This document shows positions 13,226-25,998 of a DNA stretch of 64,000 nt, one piece after another. A program made the position numbers and the translations under genes. Positions within the stretch are counted from its first letter, which is position 1, and every line of letters begins with the position of its first letter. The notes below the pieces were generated by a model. That model was given only the letters and a program-made list of their open reading frames with translations. It made no database searches and was not told where the DNA came from. Origin of the DNA: Lota lota (Eukaryota; Chordata; Actinopteri; Gadiformes; Lotidae); NCBI GenBank assembly GCA_026745465.1, contig JACYXH010000091.1, positions 3,388,501 through 3,452,500 of the forward strand, read 5' to 3'.

Positions 13226-13677
13226 TGGTCCATCCTAGTGTCACAAATCAGATTTAAGATTAATATTTAATGTCTGACGGCAGACAAGCTCAAATCTGAG
13301 TGAACAGGGTATTCCACTTTATTTTGCTTCATATTGTTTCGACCAATAATGTTACTGAAGGCAGGGATCTGTAATCTCGTAGTTAGTGAAAACACAAACT
13401 CGGCCAGCAGTAGTAAACTGTAAAAAAGGGTCTGTAAAGGTTTCAAATCAACATCTTGTAGGTTGGCCACTGAAATACCCCTATTAAAATTCATTTTCCT
13501 TTTGGAAAGCTTTATCCACCTGCGCAAATTACCTTTCTACGATATACTATCCCCATAACGAAACAGCAAACAAGGCATAACTTCGCCCAGGTTCTGTGCC
13601 ATCTCCCCCAGAGGTTCTGCTATAACATAGCAGGGATCTGCTAGATCCCAGACTAGGTCCTATAGGATCTTAAACAC

Positions 13678-13743
<66 letters not shown>

Positions 13744-13760
13744 ACACTTACACTTACACT

Positions 13761-13809
<49 letters not shown>
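13678..13809. repeat. Compound (CA)n-(CTTACA)4-(CA)n repeat
   Basis: Two CA runs are separated by four CTTACA hexamers (about 13741-13764). Confidence 0.95.
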
Positions 13810-13813
<4 letters not shown>

Positions 13814-15860
13814 TTACCATGTAGCGATCTTCATACACAATCATCCATCAATGTCAATCATTCCATTTCCAATAAAGTGTGTCTTGTGCATAATATCGAA
13901 TGCTAGTAACAAGAGATAGGAAATGAAGAGCTGTGAGGGGGCACTCTGCTGACTCTGTTTACAGTATGGGGGTGAATAGTAATGCTGTTCTATTCCAGGG
14001 AGATGGAGTTGTGGCTGGGTACAGAACGGCGAAGGTCGGCTGCCTTATTCTGTAAAGGTTAACAGCACCCAGGGAGAAAGAGTATTGGATGCAAGATTAA
14101 CAGGGGCACAATCTGTATCTGAATTTAAAAGATAATGTTTGAGGTAAAAAGCAATTAGTTGCATGCTTTGTTGCTATCCGATGTTTACAGGTGGGAAAAA
14201 GGTCAGTCTGCAGCCACCATGTACATGGCCACGTCTTAGCTTTAGCGAGCTAATTTTAATTCAATACAAATCTCATTATGATGCAGATCATTACCAAGCG
14301 CTGATTCTGTAGAAACTCTGATAAAACACTGCTGAGAGAACCATTAAGACCACTTGCAGCGATAATGTGAAATAAAACAATTCCAACGACGAGGGTTGCA
14401 CAACATTTTGTATACAAAACAAATGTGATTTAACATCTCTTAATGTAAACTCCAAGAACATTTACAGTCACAAATAAAATTGAGCTCCTCGAAGTTAGTA
14501 CGTGGTAGACTTTCATAATTTAAAAACAAAAACATATAGAGTCTGTCCACTCTATATGGCTGTGCAACTGTGCAACTGCAAGGAACTAGTGTACCTTGGC
14601 TGGCTGGGTAGCGTGAGTGGGAGGGGTTTCGGAAGGGTCGACAGTATGATTATTCTAAACAAAGAGAGAGGTACGTGCTGGCCAGCAGTTTTTATTTGAA
14701 GAATATATCAGTTATAGGATGTGATTCATTGGAACATTATTTAAATCACTTTCGATCAGCATTGACTACAGATATGTCAAGCTTTTTTAAGCTACAAGCT
14801 AGTTGAAAACATTGCACATTGCAGCTTTAACCACAGTGTCTCAGTGTTTTATTTTGTCATGGTCAGGTTTCTGCAAGATCTTTGTTTGTCCCTGATGGTA
14901 ACGAAAATGTGAAAAGTAATTATGCCACTCAGTTACACAGTTAACTGTTGGACTGCTGCTCTGCACTTGAACTCACACTTTGGCCTGATGCAAATGTCAA
15001 GGGTGTATTGTTTGGTTAAAATAAATTAAATTACATTTTTACAAGGCAGTTTTTCATATTTCGAAACAAGAGGAGCCACACGTTTAATTGTTGGCTACAT
15101 CTAAATGTCTGTAAAAAAATAAAAATAAAATAAACATGATGAGGACATCCAAACCCATCTCAAGATGAGCAGTGGGTCGGTAGTGAAACCCTGGAACGCT
15201 TCAACACCTCAGGCTGCCTCTATGGTCCTGATGAAACCCCAGTACATACAGGAGCTCCAATGGAGCTTCATACTTCCTCCAAGGCCAAGAGCCGGCAGCG
15301 CGACACAGTTTTTTTTAGGTCCATCATTAGGTGAGACAACTTAATTAAAGGAAATAAGATTTGCTGGAATACAGCTTGACATTTTAACAACTCTTAAGAG
15401 TACCCTCTCTTCCGGCATTATTATATCTGGAACTTAGGAAATTACTCGATCATTTTAAAGGATGACAAGTTACACATGTGGTTGCAGGGGACTGAACTTG
15501 TCCATTCTGCCAGCGGTTTTGATAAATTTCAACTTTCCAAGTGTGGAGTCAGTCCCCACCATCTCTCATTTGGAGAGATTGAAGTCATTTGTATGCAAAA
15601 TCACACCTTGAATTTTTTGCCCAATGAGATCATCCATCTCGAGGCACAAATATATTCATTATAATCGACATCTGAAGCCACATCCATATACACATTATAT
15701 TGTTTTTGTTATATAATTGATGTTAATTGATGGTTATCTGAAACTACCACAATGTAAATAACATATGCATTTAAAAGGCTTCACTACTTGTAAGACATTG
15801 TGAGACAAGCTTCTTTCAAATTAAAATAGATATCATATGTTTTGTGTTTTGGTACATATA
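13810..15860. other. Non-coding stretch
   Basis: No protein similarity, RNA gene or element end recognised in about 2 kb. Confidence 0.4.
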
Positions 15861-15884
15861 CCCCCCCCCCCCCCCCCCCCCCCC
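15861..15884. repeat. Poly-C tract, C24
   Basis: Uninterrupted run of 24 C after GGTACATATA. Confidence 0.97.
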
Positions 15885-16298
15885 GCCAGACAAACACCAA
15901 CACATGCACGACAATAAAGAAAGAAAGTAGAGGGACAAACAAAGGAAACGGCCACTAGCTTAGTGAGAAGAGGAGGGCAGGATGACGTGAAACGGCTTCA
16001 CCTGTCAAACTCTCACGGCCGGCAGCGGTGGGAGTTCCACGTCAGCGCTGACAAATGGCCGTCGCTGGCAGTGGATCAGCGTCTGGAGGCGTAGTCTTGA
16101 CTTATCACGGCGAAAGCCCAGGCTATTACTTTAACAGCTACTGGGTTTGTCCGCAGGGTTTGGCACCGCCCCCATCCCCTCCTCTTACCTCCTCGTCAAC
16201 AAACAAAAACAAACGTACACATTCTCAGTCCCCTTAAGGCCAACGCACACAGTTTTCAAATTGCAGGTCCAAAATTGAGTTGAGCACTATTTGAAGCT

Positions 16299-16499
16299 GG
16301 GGGGGGTGGGGGGGGGGGGCGGGGGGGGGGGGGGGGGAATACAGCCCCACTGCGTTCGGGCTCTGTGTCCTTTGCTCCGTTAAGACTCAGATTCTGGTTC
16401 TTGTTTGTGTTACACTTGAAATCTAAGTCGAAATACAAGCTCCGTAGGCTTTGGGCTTTACAATGTCACCCCCCCCCCACCCCCCCCCCCCACCCCCCC
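16299..16499. repeat. Poly-G then poly-C tracts
   Basis: G-rich run at 16299-16337 (three G blocks broken by single T and C), then C-rich run at 16468-16499 (broken by single A). They are again in G-then-C order about 130 bp apart, as at 11881-12052. Confidence 0.92.
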
Positions 16500-17717
16500 A
16501 TGTTATGTCCTGCCTCAGGAAATAGTTATAGTTAAAAGTATGCCCTCCCAACCCAAGGATAGTTCATTTTTCGCCTTCTTTTTAGCAGTAACAGTATTAT
16601 ATTACAAATTAAAGTGTCCACACTTTCTACCTCTTTTTCCCCATCTACTTGGGACTGCATCGGTGCAGCAGTTGTTATAAAAAGCTGTTCAAGTGACAGC
16701 CACATGGAGAAGGGCCCACTCAACAACAAGCCATTGGCAGTTTTGTAAGACCAGCGGTAAAGGTGCCTTGAAACCACACATTATGTAACTGTCAAAGAGG
16801 TTTCAATCATGAACCTGTTTCCTGCAAAAAGTCAGTTTTAGACGCCGTGTTGCTTAATTTCTTTCAGCACTGCAGCCTACAGCGTTCGTTGACACCTTTC
16901 AAATGTATCGTGTAATTGAGCAAAAGCAACATGTACATGTTTCATGATGCATATGAAAATGTTTTTTTTTTATCCACTAATGCAACCAGGCAACAGTTAA
17001 TAGACATTTGTAAATATATAGTTAACTATACACTAAGTTGTAACGTACATCAAGGTAAACCATTTATTTGTATTGCAGTAATAGAGCAGTAGAAAACGTG
17101 GATATAAAACTGAATTTCCCTCAAATTGATACAGTAAGCATTTCTCTAACATTTTGGTGTGCTGAAATGCATTTTCAAATTCAAAAACGGGGAGAAGGAA
17201 GGACACCTGAACTGCAAACACAAACATTGTCTTTGTATTGAAGCCCACAATCCCATGCCATGATGCAGTATTCGATTCCATATATTGAAACATCAGAATT
17301 GAATTTGTATTAATTTGTCATTTGCTTATGTGGGAGTATGGCTGTGATAATGATCTGGAAGGTAATAGCATCCGGCCATAATGCTGGCTATATTTGCAAT
17401 AATGCGTTTAGTGTTATAATTGCTTTTCACTTGAAGCTGAATACATAACAAACATGTCAAGTGCATTCAAATGACAAGTGCTTCGATCCTCCAGGCAGGG
17501 CAGCATGGGCAGATCCAAACGTTTTGATTGACACATGGTGAACATTTTATTGAATTTCATTAAGTGATGAAAGAGAACTCAACACAGTGTCAAATTAAAC
17601 CTTATAAAACAGATAGTTCTGGTCCTAGATTGTGATTGGCTCAAAGCCGTTGTAAAATACTCCTCTGACCGCATACAATTTATTTTTAATTAATAATGTG
17701 CCGCCGATCAAAAAGAA
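16500..17717. other. Non-coding stretch
   Basis: Nothing recognised. Confidence 0.4.
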
Positions 17718-18910
17718 ATGCCTGGTTTTGTTCTTAATGCTGATTTATTCGGTGGGTTAAGCATTGATGAGGGGTGGAAAGAATTGGACAGGATAGAGGA
17801 GAAATATACCTGGGACCGTAAATCGGACGAATTGGTCTGTTCAATGTTTGCAGAGGAAGTTCTGGCTATTGCTTTAAATAGTGTCACCAAAATGGAGCTT
17901 AACCAGGTTCTCAGACAATTGAATGCCACTGTGAAAACAGGAAAGCTGAACCCTATGGTTTCAGCTGCTACGTTGGCCTCTCTGCGGGGCTCAACCGTTG
18001 TTTCAATGAACCCCAGTTAGCATGTCATCCTGGTCTATTGAAAGACCCGGAGTTTACTGCTAGCAACAAGGTATTCGCTGGAGTAGTCAAAACATTTTGC
18101 AGCAAAGGATGCTTCAAAACAGGCCACCATCAGGCATTGACTGAGGCAGACTTCCAGAAAATCAAGTACTCTCGGCCAGTGAATCCAGACCGACCTGAGT
18201 GTCTTGTGAACAAAGTCTGGTTTGATGTGCAGCTGTACATGTTTCGCAGAGCGAAGCAGGATAATCGCCAACTGAAGCCCAAATCATTTATCAACTGTAA
18301 GGACGACAATGGTCATAAGTACACAACGTTGACCAACAATTTTTAATCCACCAAAAACTTGCACATGCCAGCGAGAAACAAGGTGAGCCTGCAGGGATTT
18401 ATGTTCGAGCAACCGGGCAGCGCAGTGTGTCCTGTGGCTTTGTTGGAGAACCGCCTATTGTTGCTGCAGCACAATCCACCAGCCTTTTATCATCTTTCCA
18501 AAGGGGAAAAGCTATGCCAACGATCTGTGGTGAGTTACTGATATAACTTTAGTTGGCTAGCATGTTTTGATGTTTGTTGTTCTCATTTCCTTCTGGCTAT
18601 GTTGTCAGCCACTTGCTCACAATATCGTTTTTGATAACAACTATCTATATCTCTATTAAGCTATCTTTTTCTCTCTCACTCTCTTTTTCTAGGTATACGA
18701 GAGAGTAAGGGTATACTTCCTTGGATCCATATTGCCACAAATTTGCAAAGCAGCTGGCACAGAGACAATCTACCCCAACAACTGTTTGTGAAGCATCACT
18801 GTGCAAAAACTCTCCAATGCTGGCTTGGAGGCAAGGGAGATTATGAAAGTGACAGGACATAAATTTGATTCGTCCCTGCATGCAATCTTACTGGTGCCCA
18901 AACTACAATG
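17718..18910 (+). pseudogene. Decayed Crypton tyrosine-recombinase gene
   Basis: Remains of a Crypton-type DNA transposon (or a gene derived from one, as in the KIAA1958/DUF3504 group), whose enzyme is a tyrosine recombinase. Block 1 (17718-18000) covers an N-terminal region with NQVLRQLNATVKTGK. A single-base frameshift near 17985 moves the frame on to GLNRCFNEPQLACHPG. Block 2 (about 18038-18346) holds NKVWFDVQLYMFRRAKQ, a DUF3504-like signature. Block 3 (18359-18529) ends in front of GTGAGT, and a CT-rich tract with TAG precedes 18693, so an intron at 18530-18692 is likely. Block 4 reads LPQICKAAGTE, then NAGLEAREIMKVTGHK. The catalytic His-x-x-Arg site is destroyed (His codon now Asn, Arg codon now a TGA stop at 18788-18790), and the terminal tyrosine region is lost. 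It cannot be functional. Confidence 0.78.
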
Positions 18911-18971
18911 AGCGAAGATGCTGTAGCTAAATCCTTGCTTCCGGCTCTGCGCGATTAAAACACACCTGTCC

Positions 18972-19060
18972 GGAGTCAAACAGCCCTGTACCAGCAAAGA
19001 GGAATTTCAACACGATGGAGTCAAACACCCCTGTACTAGTAAAGAGGATTGCTAAAATGA
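18972..19060. repeat. Tandem duplication, period 45 bp
   Basis: Two diverged copies beginning GGAGTCAAACA, at 18972 and 19017, just after the recombinase remnant. Confidence 0.75.
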
Positions 19061-19959
19061 TTGAACATCACTTCAACAATTTAATTAATGCCGATGTCCA
19101 GATAACATGTTAACAAACAACCCGATCTTTAAAGCATGATTAGCCTGTAGGCTAGCCTGTGTTGCTAGGCAACCATGTTCCTTGTCCATGTCTTGAGGAA
19201 CTATATTGCTAGGCGGACGATTGATGATCTATGATTCAATAAACGATCGCAATACTGTGTGTTTATTTTGAAGACCTTACAAGGAAATCTATAGTAACAG
19301 TTTTAGTTACCGTTTTAGACACTCCGATTTGTGTTGTGCCTAATAAAATCCCCTAGCTGGTCTGAGTCACTGTAAACCACAGCCTCTTGTGGCTTATTGC
19401 TGTATTTAGAAATGAATAAAATGTAGGGTGGCAATGGAAACATCGTAACATTGGAATGTTTATTTAAATTGTGTGCATTATTAAAAGTCAAAGCCATCCA
19501 ATATGATAATAATAATGAATAGTAAATAAGGTATTGCAATGCAATAATTCTTTCTAAGTTAATACGACTTTGAATGTATGTGTTCTTCAGGTTTCAGTGT
19601 TGACTTTAAATTTTTTCCATCTTTACTCATGACTACATGACTAAAGGATCCTTTAAAAAAAATCTGCAATCAACTTTCAGAGAACTCAGTTGGATAAATT
19701 AATTCTCACAGACAAGGTTATTGTATGGATTAATCATATTAGTCTAGACTGTGACAGACTGAGGGACTATGCCTTTGGCACTTAATTGTGTTAAAGAAAA
19801 TCACAATATAACCATATTGAACTTTATCACTGTCTAAAAGCCAGAACTTTCACCCTGGCATCCAATGTTTCTTAAAATCAGTTTTGTTTTTCCCACTGGG
19901 TAATCACTAGAAACACCTTGGGTTTTATTCTGTATTCATGTGTTTAATTTCCGTATGAT
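19061..19959. other. Non-coding stretch
   Basis: Nothing recognised. Confidence 0.4.
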
Positions 19960-20580
19960 TCCTTATTTCTTTCGAACTATTCTTTTTTTTGCAAGATTGT
20001 TGAGGGAATTTAATGTGAGGAGGAGTCTAGAGGTTATGAATGCATGAATAAGTGTTTCCGCAGCAGAGAAGGTGAGGGTGTGACGAAGTCTGGCAATATT
20101 AAAGAGATGGAAAAAGGTAATTTTAGTGAGGAGGGATTTCGGACCGATTAAAGGTAACCGCTTAATGCTCCTTCCTCAAGTCAAGCTTGAGGTAATTGCT
20201 GTTCATCCTGTTTTTTATTTCAGAGATGCAGCTTGTAAGGGTGGTGAGTGGCAGAACTGATGGTCTTGGATGAAGAGGAGGGGACCAAGTACTAAGCCTT
20301 GGTGACAGGAGTATTATTGGATCTGCATTTATTGATGGAGATGTTGTGACATCTGTCAGAGGTATGATTTAAACCATACGTGTGCTGAACCGGTTATGCT
20401 TATGTAGAATTTCCAGAGGTTGAGGACGAGGAGGTCATTGGTGACTTGAAGTAGAGCGGTTTCTGTACTGTGGTTTGTTTAGAAAGCCAGATTGGAATGT
20501 TTCATATAGTTGGTTGGTGTGGAGGGAGTGTTTGAGCTGAGCGGCGATGAAGCGTTCCAGTATTTCTTGGATTAATGTTA
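19960..20580 (-). mobile_element. L2/CR1-like LINE reverse-transcriptase remnant
   Basis: Minus-strand frames, pieced across several frameshifts, give in order EILERFIAAQLKHSLHTNQL and FQSGF (finger region), TALLQVTNDLLV, GSAHVWFKSYL, TKGLVLGPLLF, TTLTSCISEIKNRMN and FNIARLRHTLTFSAAETLIH. This is the usual order for a non-LTR reverse transcriptase of the L2/CR1 kind. Both catalytic blocks are absent: the aspartate block before GSA and the YADD block after PLLF have been removed by deletions. The copy is old and inactive. The clade call is from motif style only. Confidence 0.75.
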
Positions 20581-20589
20581 TATTTCCGT

Positions 20590-23500
20590 AGCACGTTTTT
20601 ATATTTTCTACCTTTTGTACTAAAAGCTATTAATCTCTCAATGTCCACAATGTAGCAGCATGCAGGGCAGTGTCTTATATACTAATTATATACTATCTAA
20701 TGATTAGTGTATATATGTCAAGTCTATTACAGCACGTGTTCACATAATCACATTGCCCCGATTCAGGTGCTCGTCTCTTCATCTAATGAAGGACTTGAGG
20801 GACCAATCATAATATGCTAAACCATAAGAAGTGTTGCTATTTACTTTGACATATACTATTATGATGGATATCAGCCTAAATTAATTGTAGGATTGCAGTC
20901 ATCGGATGGATGAACCTAATAATGGCATAAAACAACCACTTTGTTCTTATTGACGAGGCTTTAGAAGTACTTAACAAAGCACAGGGGCTACGTTGACAAG
21001 AGTGAGACTGACACATTTCCTGATCACCTCCTCTCACTTTCCATGGTATATTTTCCCTTTTTTTCTCACCACCCCCCCCCCCCTCCCCGCCATCTCCTTC
21101 TCGTAAGATCTCTCACTGTGATTCCCATAGTTGAAAAGGTGTGGGCTTAACAGGCTCTCTTGAAATAGTTATAGTTATAGTATTTAACACCTTTTTTGGA
21201 CCAAGGACTACATCACCTTGCTCCTTGCTGCGCTGAGAATAACCTGATGTTAAAGTAGTGCTGTTCGGTATAAAGCAATCCTTTCAGACATTGAGAGTTG
21301 TCTGAGCCATTATCGAAGGTAATAACATATATAGGTTACAAATGCTGAGATACCTAGCATTCATTTTCGATATGCCGTATTTCTATTGTATTTTATAATG
21401 TTGGCAACCATGTTATGTTATGGCTTGTCCGCAAGCACCTGTTCCATTAATGTTTAATGTTATTTATTTATGTTTGCTTTTACAAATGTAAGGTCAACGT
21501 AATTTACAATAGGGGTCATTCCTCCATCCACTTTTACATCCACAATCCACAATGTCCTCACCTCTCACCTGTATTTTAAAGTCTCAGATACTCTCAATGA
21601 TGCTGAATTTACACCAAAGATAAATAAAAAACTAAATAAAATGGAGATAACTTAATCATTTAATACTAGTGTAACAGCTGAAATTATGCTATGATTAGCT
21701 CTCAAACCAGATTGATGTGGACATTGAGTGTTCTAGCTGCTTTCAGTTGGTTATTCACTAACGTTTCCAGAATTGTTGAAAGACAGGACATTTGGAAAAT
21801 GAATGGTAGTTATTGAGATCGCTACTCCCTCTGACGTTATGCAAAGAAGCCACATGAGCCAACTATCAAACCCTGGAACTATGCCTGATGAAATATAAAT
21901 ATTGAATAAATATGCATTTTGCTCTCTTTTAAACGGTGCAGATAGACAGAAGAAAAATGGATCCAAATTATCCTGGCATGTTGACTTCCTTCCTCAGAAC
22001 CATTGACAACATCCTTTCCTTAAAGGCCACACAGTTACAGAAGTTAATGACAAGGAGTATTATCCAGTCCACCTGATGCATGATTGGCAATGGGGAACAC
22101 CTGCTGGCCATGAGGCTACACGCCAGTTTGCCAGCTACAAAGGCAGAGAAAACCTTTCCCCTTGAGGAAGGACTGTGGCAACCTAAGAGTACGGCATGCG
22201 GCCTTGAAGAGATCCCAACCATTATGAAATACAAAGAAGAGATACACTATACAAGAGCTACCTGTGTGCTGCCTTATGTGTCCCACCATGTTTTCCTTAG
22301 GGTTAGGGTTGCCCTAAGGAAAATACAACTTAAAACCCTGTCTTCCCTAAGATAACTTTTGTCTCTACATTCATTAATTCAGCTTTAAGTTTAATAAGAT
22401 AGAGTTTATGTTTTGAAGTAATAAACACATTTAACTGAAAAGTTGCTGAGACGGTGTGCATTTTCCCAAAAAAAATGTATGCAAGTTATGACACAGCTTC
22501 TTTGTCATAATTGGTGACCCTGAGATTCACTGCAATACAACAATTTCAGATTTGACCAATAATTAATCTACTGTGGGTGTATCCTCAACATTTAGTAAAA
22601 AAGAATGAGAGAAGTGTAACATCTCACTACCTTCCAGATGTCTCCCACCAAAGGAAGTGACATCACTGGGTGCAGGTCACATGCTTTTTATATGAACGCT
22701 TTTATTTGTATGTAGTTTTATAACATAGGTAACAAAGTTGACCAGAACATATGGACAGATACAACATAGGCTATGTATATTGCAGTTGTGAGCAGTCCAT
22801 ATAAGCCGTGATAGCATGCCTAGGCGTTTTAAAAGAAAATCTGAATGTTTAAAGAATTGTTAGTTTTTTTAATGAACAATCATAATTTTTGTTAAAACAT
22901 TACCACATTTGTTGTCTCTTCTTTTCGAACGACACTGACTACAGTTGTGCAGTTGGGCGTCGAACTCTATGTAGTCTACGCTGAACTGCTGCCTGAATGC
23001 TGCCCAGTGTTCAGCATATCTCAAGCATTTGCTCTGTCGTCTCCCGCTTTACTCTAAGTATAGATGGAGGAGGGGCTCAAAGTGCTGGGTGTGTTGGGAG
23101 AAAAGATGAATTCGCTTCAGCTTTTTAATCACCTGACCCAGCACATTGCCCCCTAATGACTCGGCTATGTTACACACTTCCTAGGATACTACTGCTTCAC
23201 ATAGCCTACCCGTAGCCCGTCACACTTAACGTAATTAAATCATAATAATAATGACCTTATTACAATAGTGTGGTTATTTGATAAAAAGTACTACGTCAGA
23301 AGGCAAGAATTCGGCAGAAGGATGTGTTTTCAATGCACAAGTTGGAAGAATGCAATGTGATTAGTGTTTTTAAACAAAACTGATTCAATAACGATTTATT
23401 TGGGTAAAAATGTATCTCCGAGACACAAAATGAACCCCCAATTCTAAAACTAGCCCTTTGCATCTAGCTAGTGACCAAGCTTTGCTCCTTTCTTTAAGGA

Positions 23501-24750
23501 TAGCTGATGCCGTACGGTAGTTGTATGAACCAAGCAAGTAAGCGTTTTAAAAGGGGCATGTTTATTGACAATTGAGAGAAAATACTTTGAAAAATGAGCC
23601 AGGGCTAGTTCCATATTCATAGGTATAGTGAATATCACTGAATAAGGTAATTTAAAAAGGCTTGTTCATGAATGTTTTTTACATTTATCTTGATGACTAC
23701 TCGAGATTGTGTTCTTTTCAGTTTTGCTTATTCACTCTATTCTGATCCCCAGGTCAAATACATACATAAATACAACAATGTAATACCATGACGGAGAAAC
23801 GCAATTTCACATTTAAAGTTTAGTTTATTAGTTAATAGCCATGCACAACAAAACCCATGGGGCCAGTGCTAGCTATATAGCTTATTTACATCTGCATTCT
23901 CTGGGCAAGAAGATATTAAAACAATATAGTACAATACAAACAATTCAAAACAATACAATCAGCTAAATGTACAAACAGTACATTATATGTATTCACAGTA
24001 CAAATACAAAATAAACTACATAGTTGATGTGTTTGAAAACAGTTGAGGGTTAAGATCAGTGATCACATGATTGCTTTTTCTTGAGCCATGCTTTAAGTGT
24101 TGTTTGAAAATACTGAGGCTTGTGCATTCTCTGACATGGGTGAGAAATTAGTTCCATTTATGCTGCTGTGAATGAAAATGGTGATTGTCCAAAAGCAGTT
24201 TTCCTAAATTTAGCTGAGAAGTCAACGCAGCCTGAAGCCCTGGTCTCCCTAGCATTATCCATGCAGAACAACACAAATTATTTAAGTGACGGTGGTTAAG
24301 ATCATGAATTTATTCATACATTTGGGACAAATCTGCAAAGCAAAGAAAACTGTCAAAGGTCAATAAAGTATACTTTTGAACGATGATACAATGATGGTAG
24401 CTCCTTGGTTAACTAACTTAGTTGAAAGCATCCCCTCCTCCCCTTCCAGTTATTTCCATCCTATACAGCAGGGGTTGATAAGTAAGTTGGGCTTTGGGCC
24501 AATTTATTTTAAGCCTTAAGTTGGAGGGCCAAAGCATAAATGGAGGAAAAAATCCATTGGACATTTTTCATTACACTAGCTTGAATTTTACATTCACGGG
24601 TCAAGTTCAAAGCACACATCCTTGTTGGAACAGACACAAAATGTGGAATGAATGTCGACATTCCATTATAGACATGAATCGTACTTGAAGCATTTAAACA
24701 ATTGATTCTACAAATATGAGGCGAAATTCACGCTGTCAATTGAGCATGGA
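20590..24750. other. Non-coding stretch
   Basis: About 4 kb without a recognised gene. It includes a C12 run at 21072-21083 and a perfect 12-bp hairpin at 22291-22323 whose loop carries TTAGGG. The frame at 22080-22355 is unassigned. Confidence 0.4.
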
Positions 24751-24753
24751 TAA

Positions 24754-25445
24754 CTACTGCGGTAGCCGAAATGGTGTGGTTGCAGCAAGTGCAGAGCCGA
24801 GGTGTTTATGTCCTTGACGTGTGAACCCGGGTAGCAGAAGAGGACAGACACTGGCTGACAAAGAGCTGGGAGGGTGTGGTCGCCCTGGAGGGCAAAGAAG
24901 CAAGCGGACAGCGGCAGAGGGCTCCCGGTCTGTCCAGCTTCTCCAGAGCTTGGAACTTATTACCCAGCTGAAGCGTCTCGGGCGGGGGCTTCCGAGGGGG
25001 ACGATTGTGACCAGGACCCATGGCTCCAGGGGGGAACAAGCACGAGACTTAGGTTTAGCTCCGGGGCTCGGCCACACCTCCTCCCTAAGAGCCGGCAACC
25101 CCGCCAGACAGAACCGGTTTGACCCCAGCGTTGATGGAGCCGGACCAGGGGAGGGTGGCATCAGAGTCCAGGATCATGACTGAGGATACAGGGGAAGATG
25201 GCGAGCAAGCAGCACGATCACGATAGTCTGAAGAGCTCAAGGCCGATATGTGTTAAGCCTGGGTGGAGGCAAGAATTGGAAAAAGCCAGGATAAATTTGA
25301 CCTTTTTCCTGACTTGCAAGCGGCAGATGTCACCCCTTGGCTGTGAGTAGGTATGGTGGCAATTCGCACACAGCCATGATCGCTTTGCTGTCCAAACCGC
25401 AAGGAACTTCTTCCCCGAGTCTGGTGAGACACCCCCAGCTTCAAG
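24754..25445 (-). pseudogene. GC-rich retroelement-like remnant
   Basis: A block clearly richer in G+C than its neighbours. On the minus strand one frame reads LQLGNKFQALEKLD, then after a proline/serine-rich linker another reads CYPGSHVKDINTSALHLL. This order resembles proteins found in many fish genomes that combine a low-complexity leader with an SGNH-hydrolase-like domain and travel with retroelements. Frames shift repeatedly and stops are frequent. The similarity is short, so the family call is tentative; an unrelated GC-rich sequence is possible. Confidence 0.33.
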
Positions 25446-25726
25446 AAGTCTGTTCAAAGTGGTTCTTGTAAAGCAAATGCCAAGCTGTGGCTCTTATAGG
25501 CAACAACTGAAAGAAAATGTGTTACTAAGGGTAACAGAAGACCAGTATTTAAATCTATTCCAAACCATCATGTTACCTACTTTTTATGCTGTCTTCTGAT
25601 GTTTACCTGGCAGTTGGTTCAGCTTATTTCTGATGTCCACAGTTTCCATGTTGATAGCTCTGAAATACCCTGGCTTTAGGAATTTGGACTCCAGGTGAAA
25701 TATCTCATATTGAATACACAAACAAA

Positions 25727-25990
25727 CTAGCCTGACATAGCCAGACTAATGCGTAAATGTTTACTAGTCTGGAATCTCTTCTTTTTTTATGAAAATGCCT
25801 CAATGGCTCCTGCATAGGGCGCTCCTCTGTACAGTCATCATATCAAACCCGCACCATGTTAGATAAACGGTTGTGATTGGCCTGACCCAGGCCAGGTCTT
25901 CTGGTAATTTGTCTGAACGGGACGGGGTTCAGACACATATGCCAGAGCAAATCAAACATGAACTCGCTGATTCGTCTGATTTCCAGGCTA
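25727..25990. mobile_element. hAT-type MITE with 8-bp target duplication
   Basis: The 264-bp unit starts CTAGCCTGACATAG and ends with the inverted match TTTCCAGGCTA, giving short imperfect terminal inverted repeats around TAGCCTG. It is flanked by perfect direct repeats CAAACAAA at 25719-25726 and 25991-25998. An 8-bp duplication is the hallmark of hAT transposition. It carries no coding capacity, so it depended on an enzyme made elsewhere. Confidence 0.8.
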
Positions 25991-25998
25991 CAAACAAA

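Noticed and set aside
22291-22323. TTAGGG words in a hairpin, as a telomere remnant
   Set aside because: Only two copies, explained by a short palindrome.
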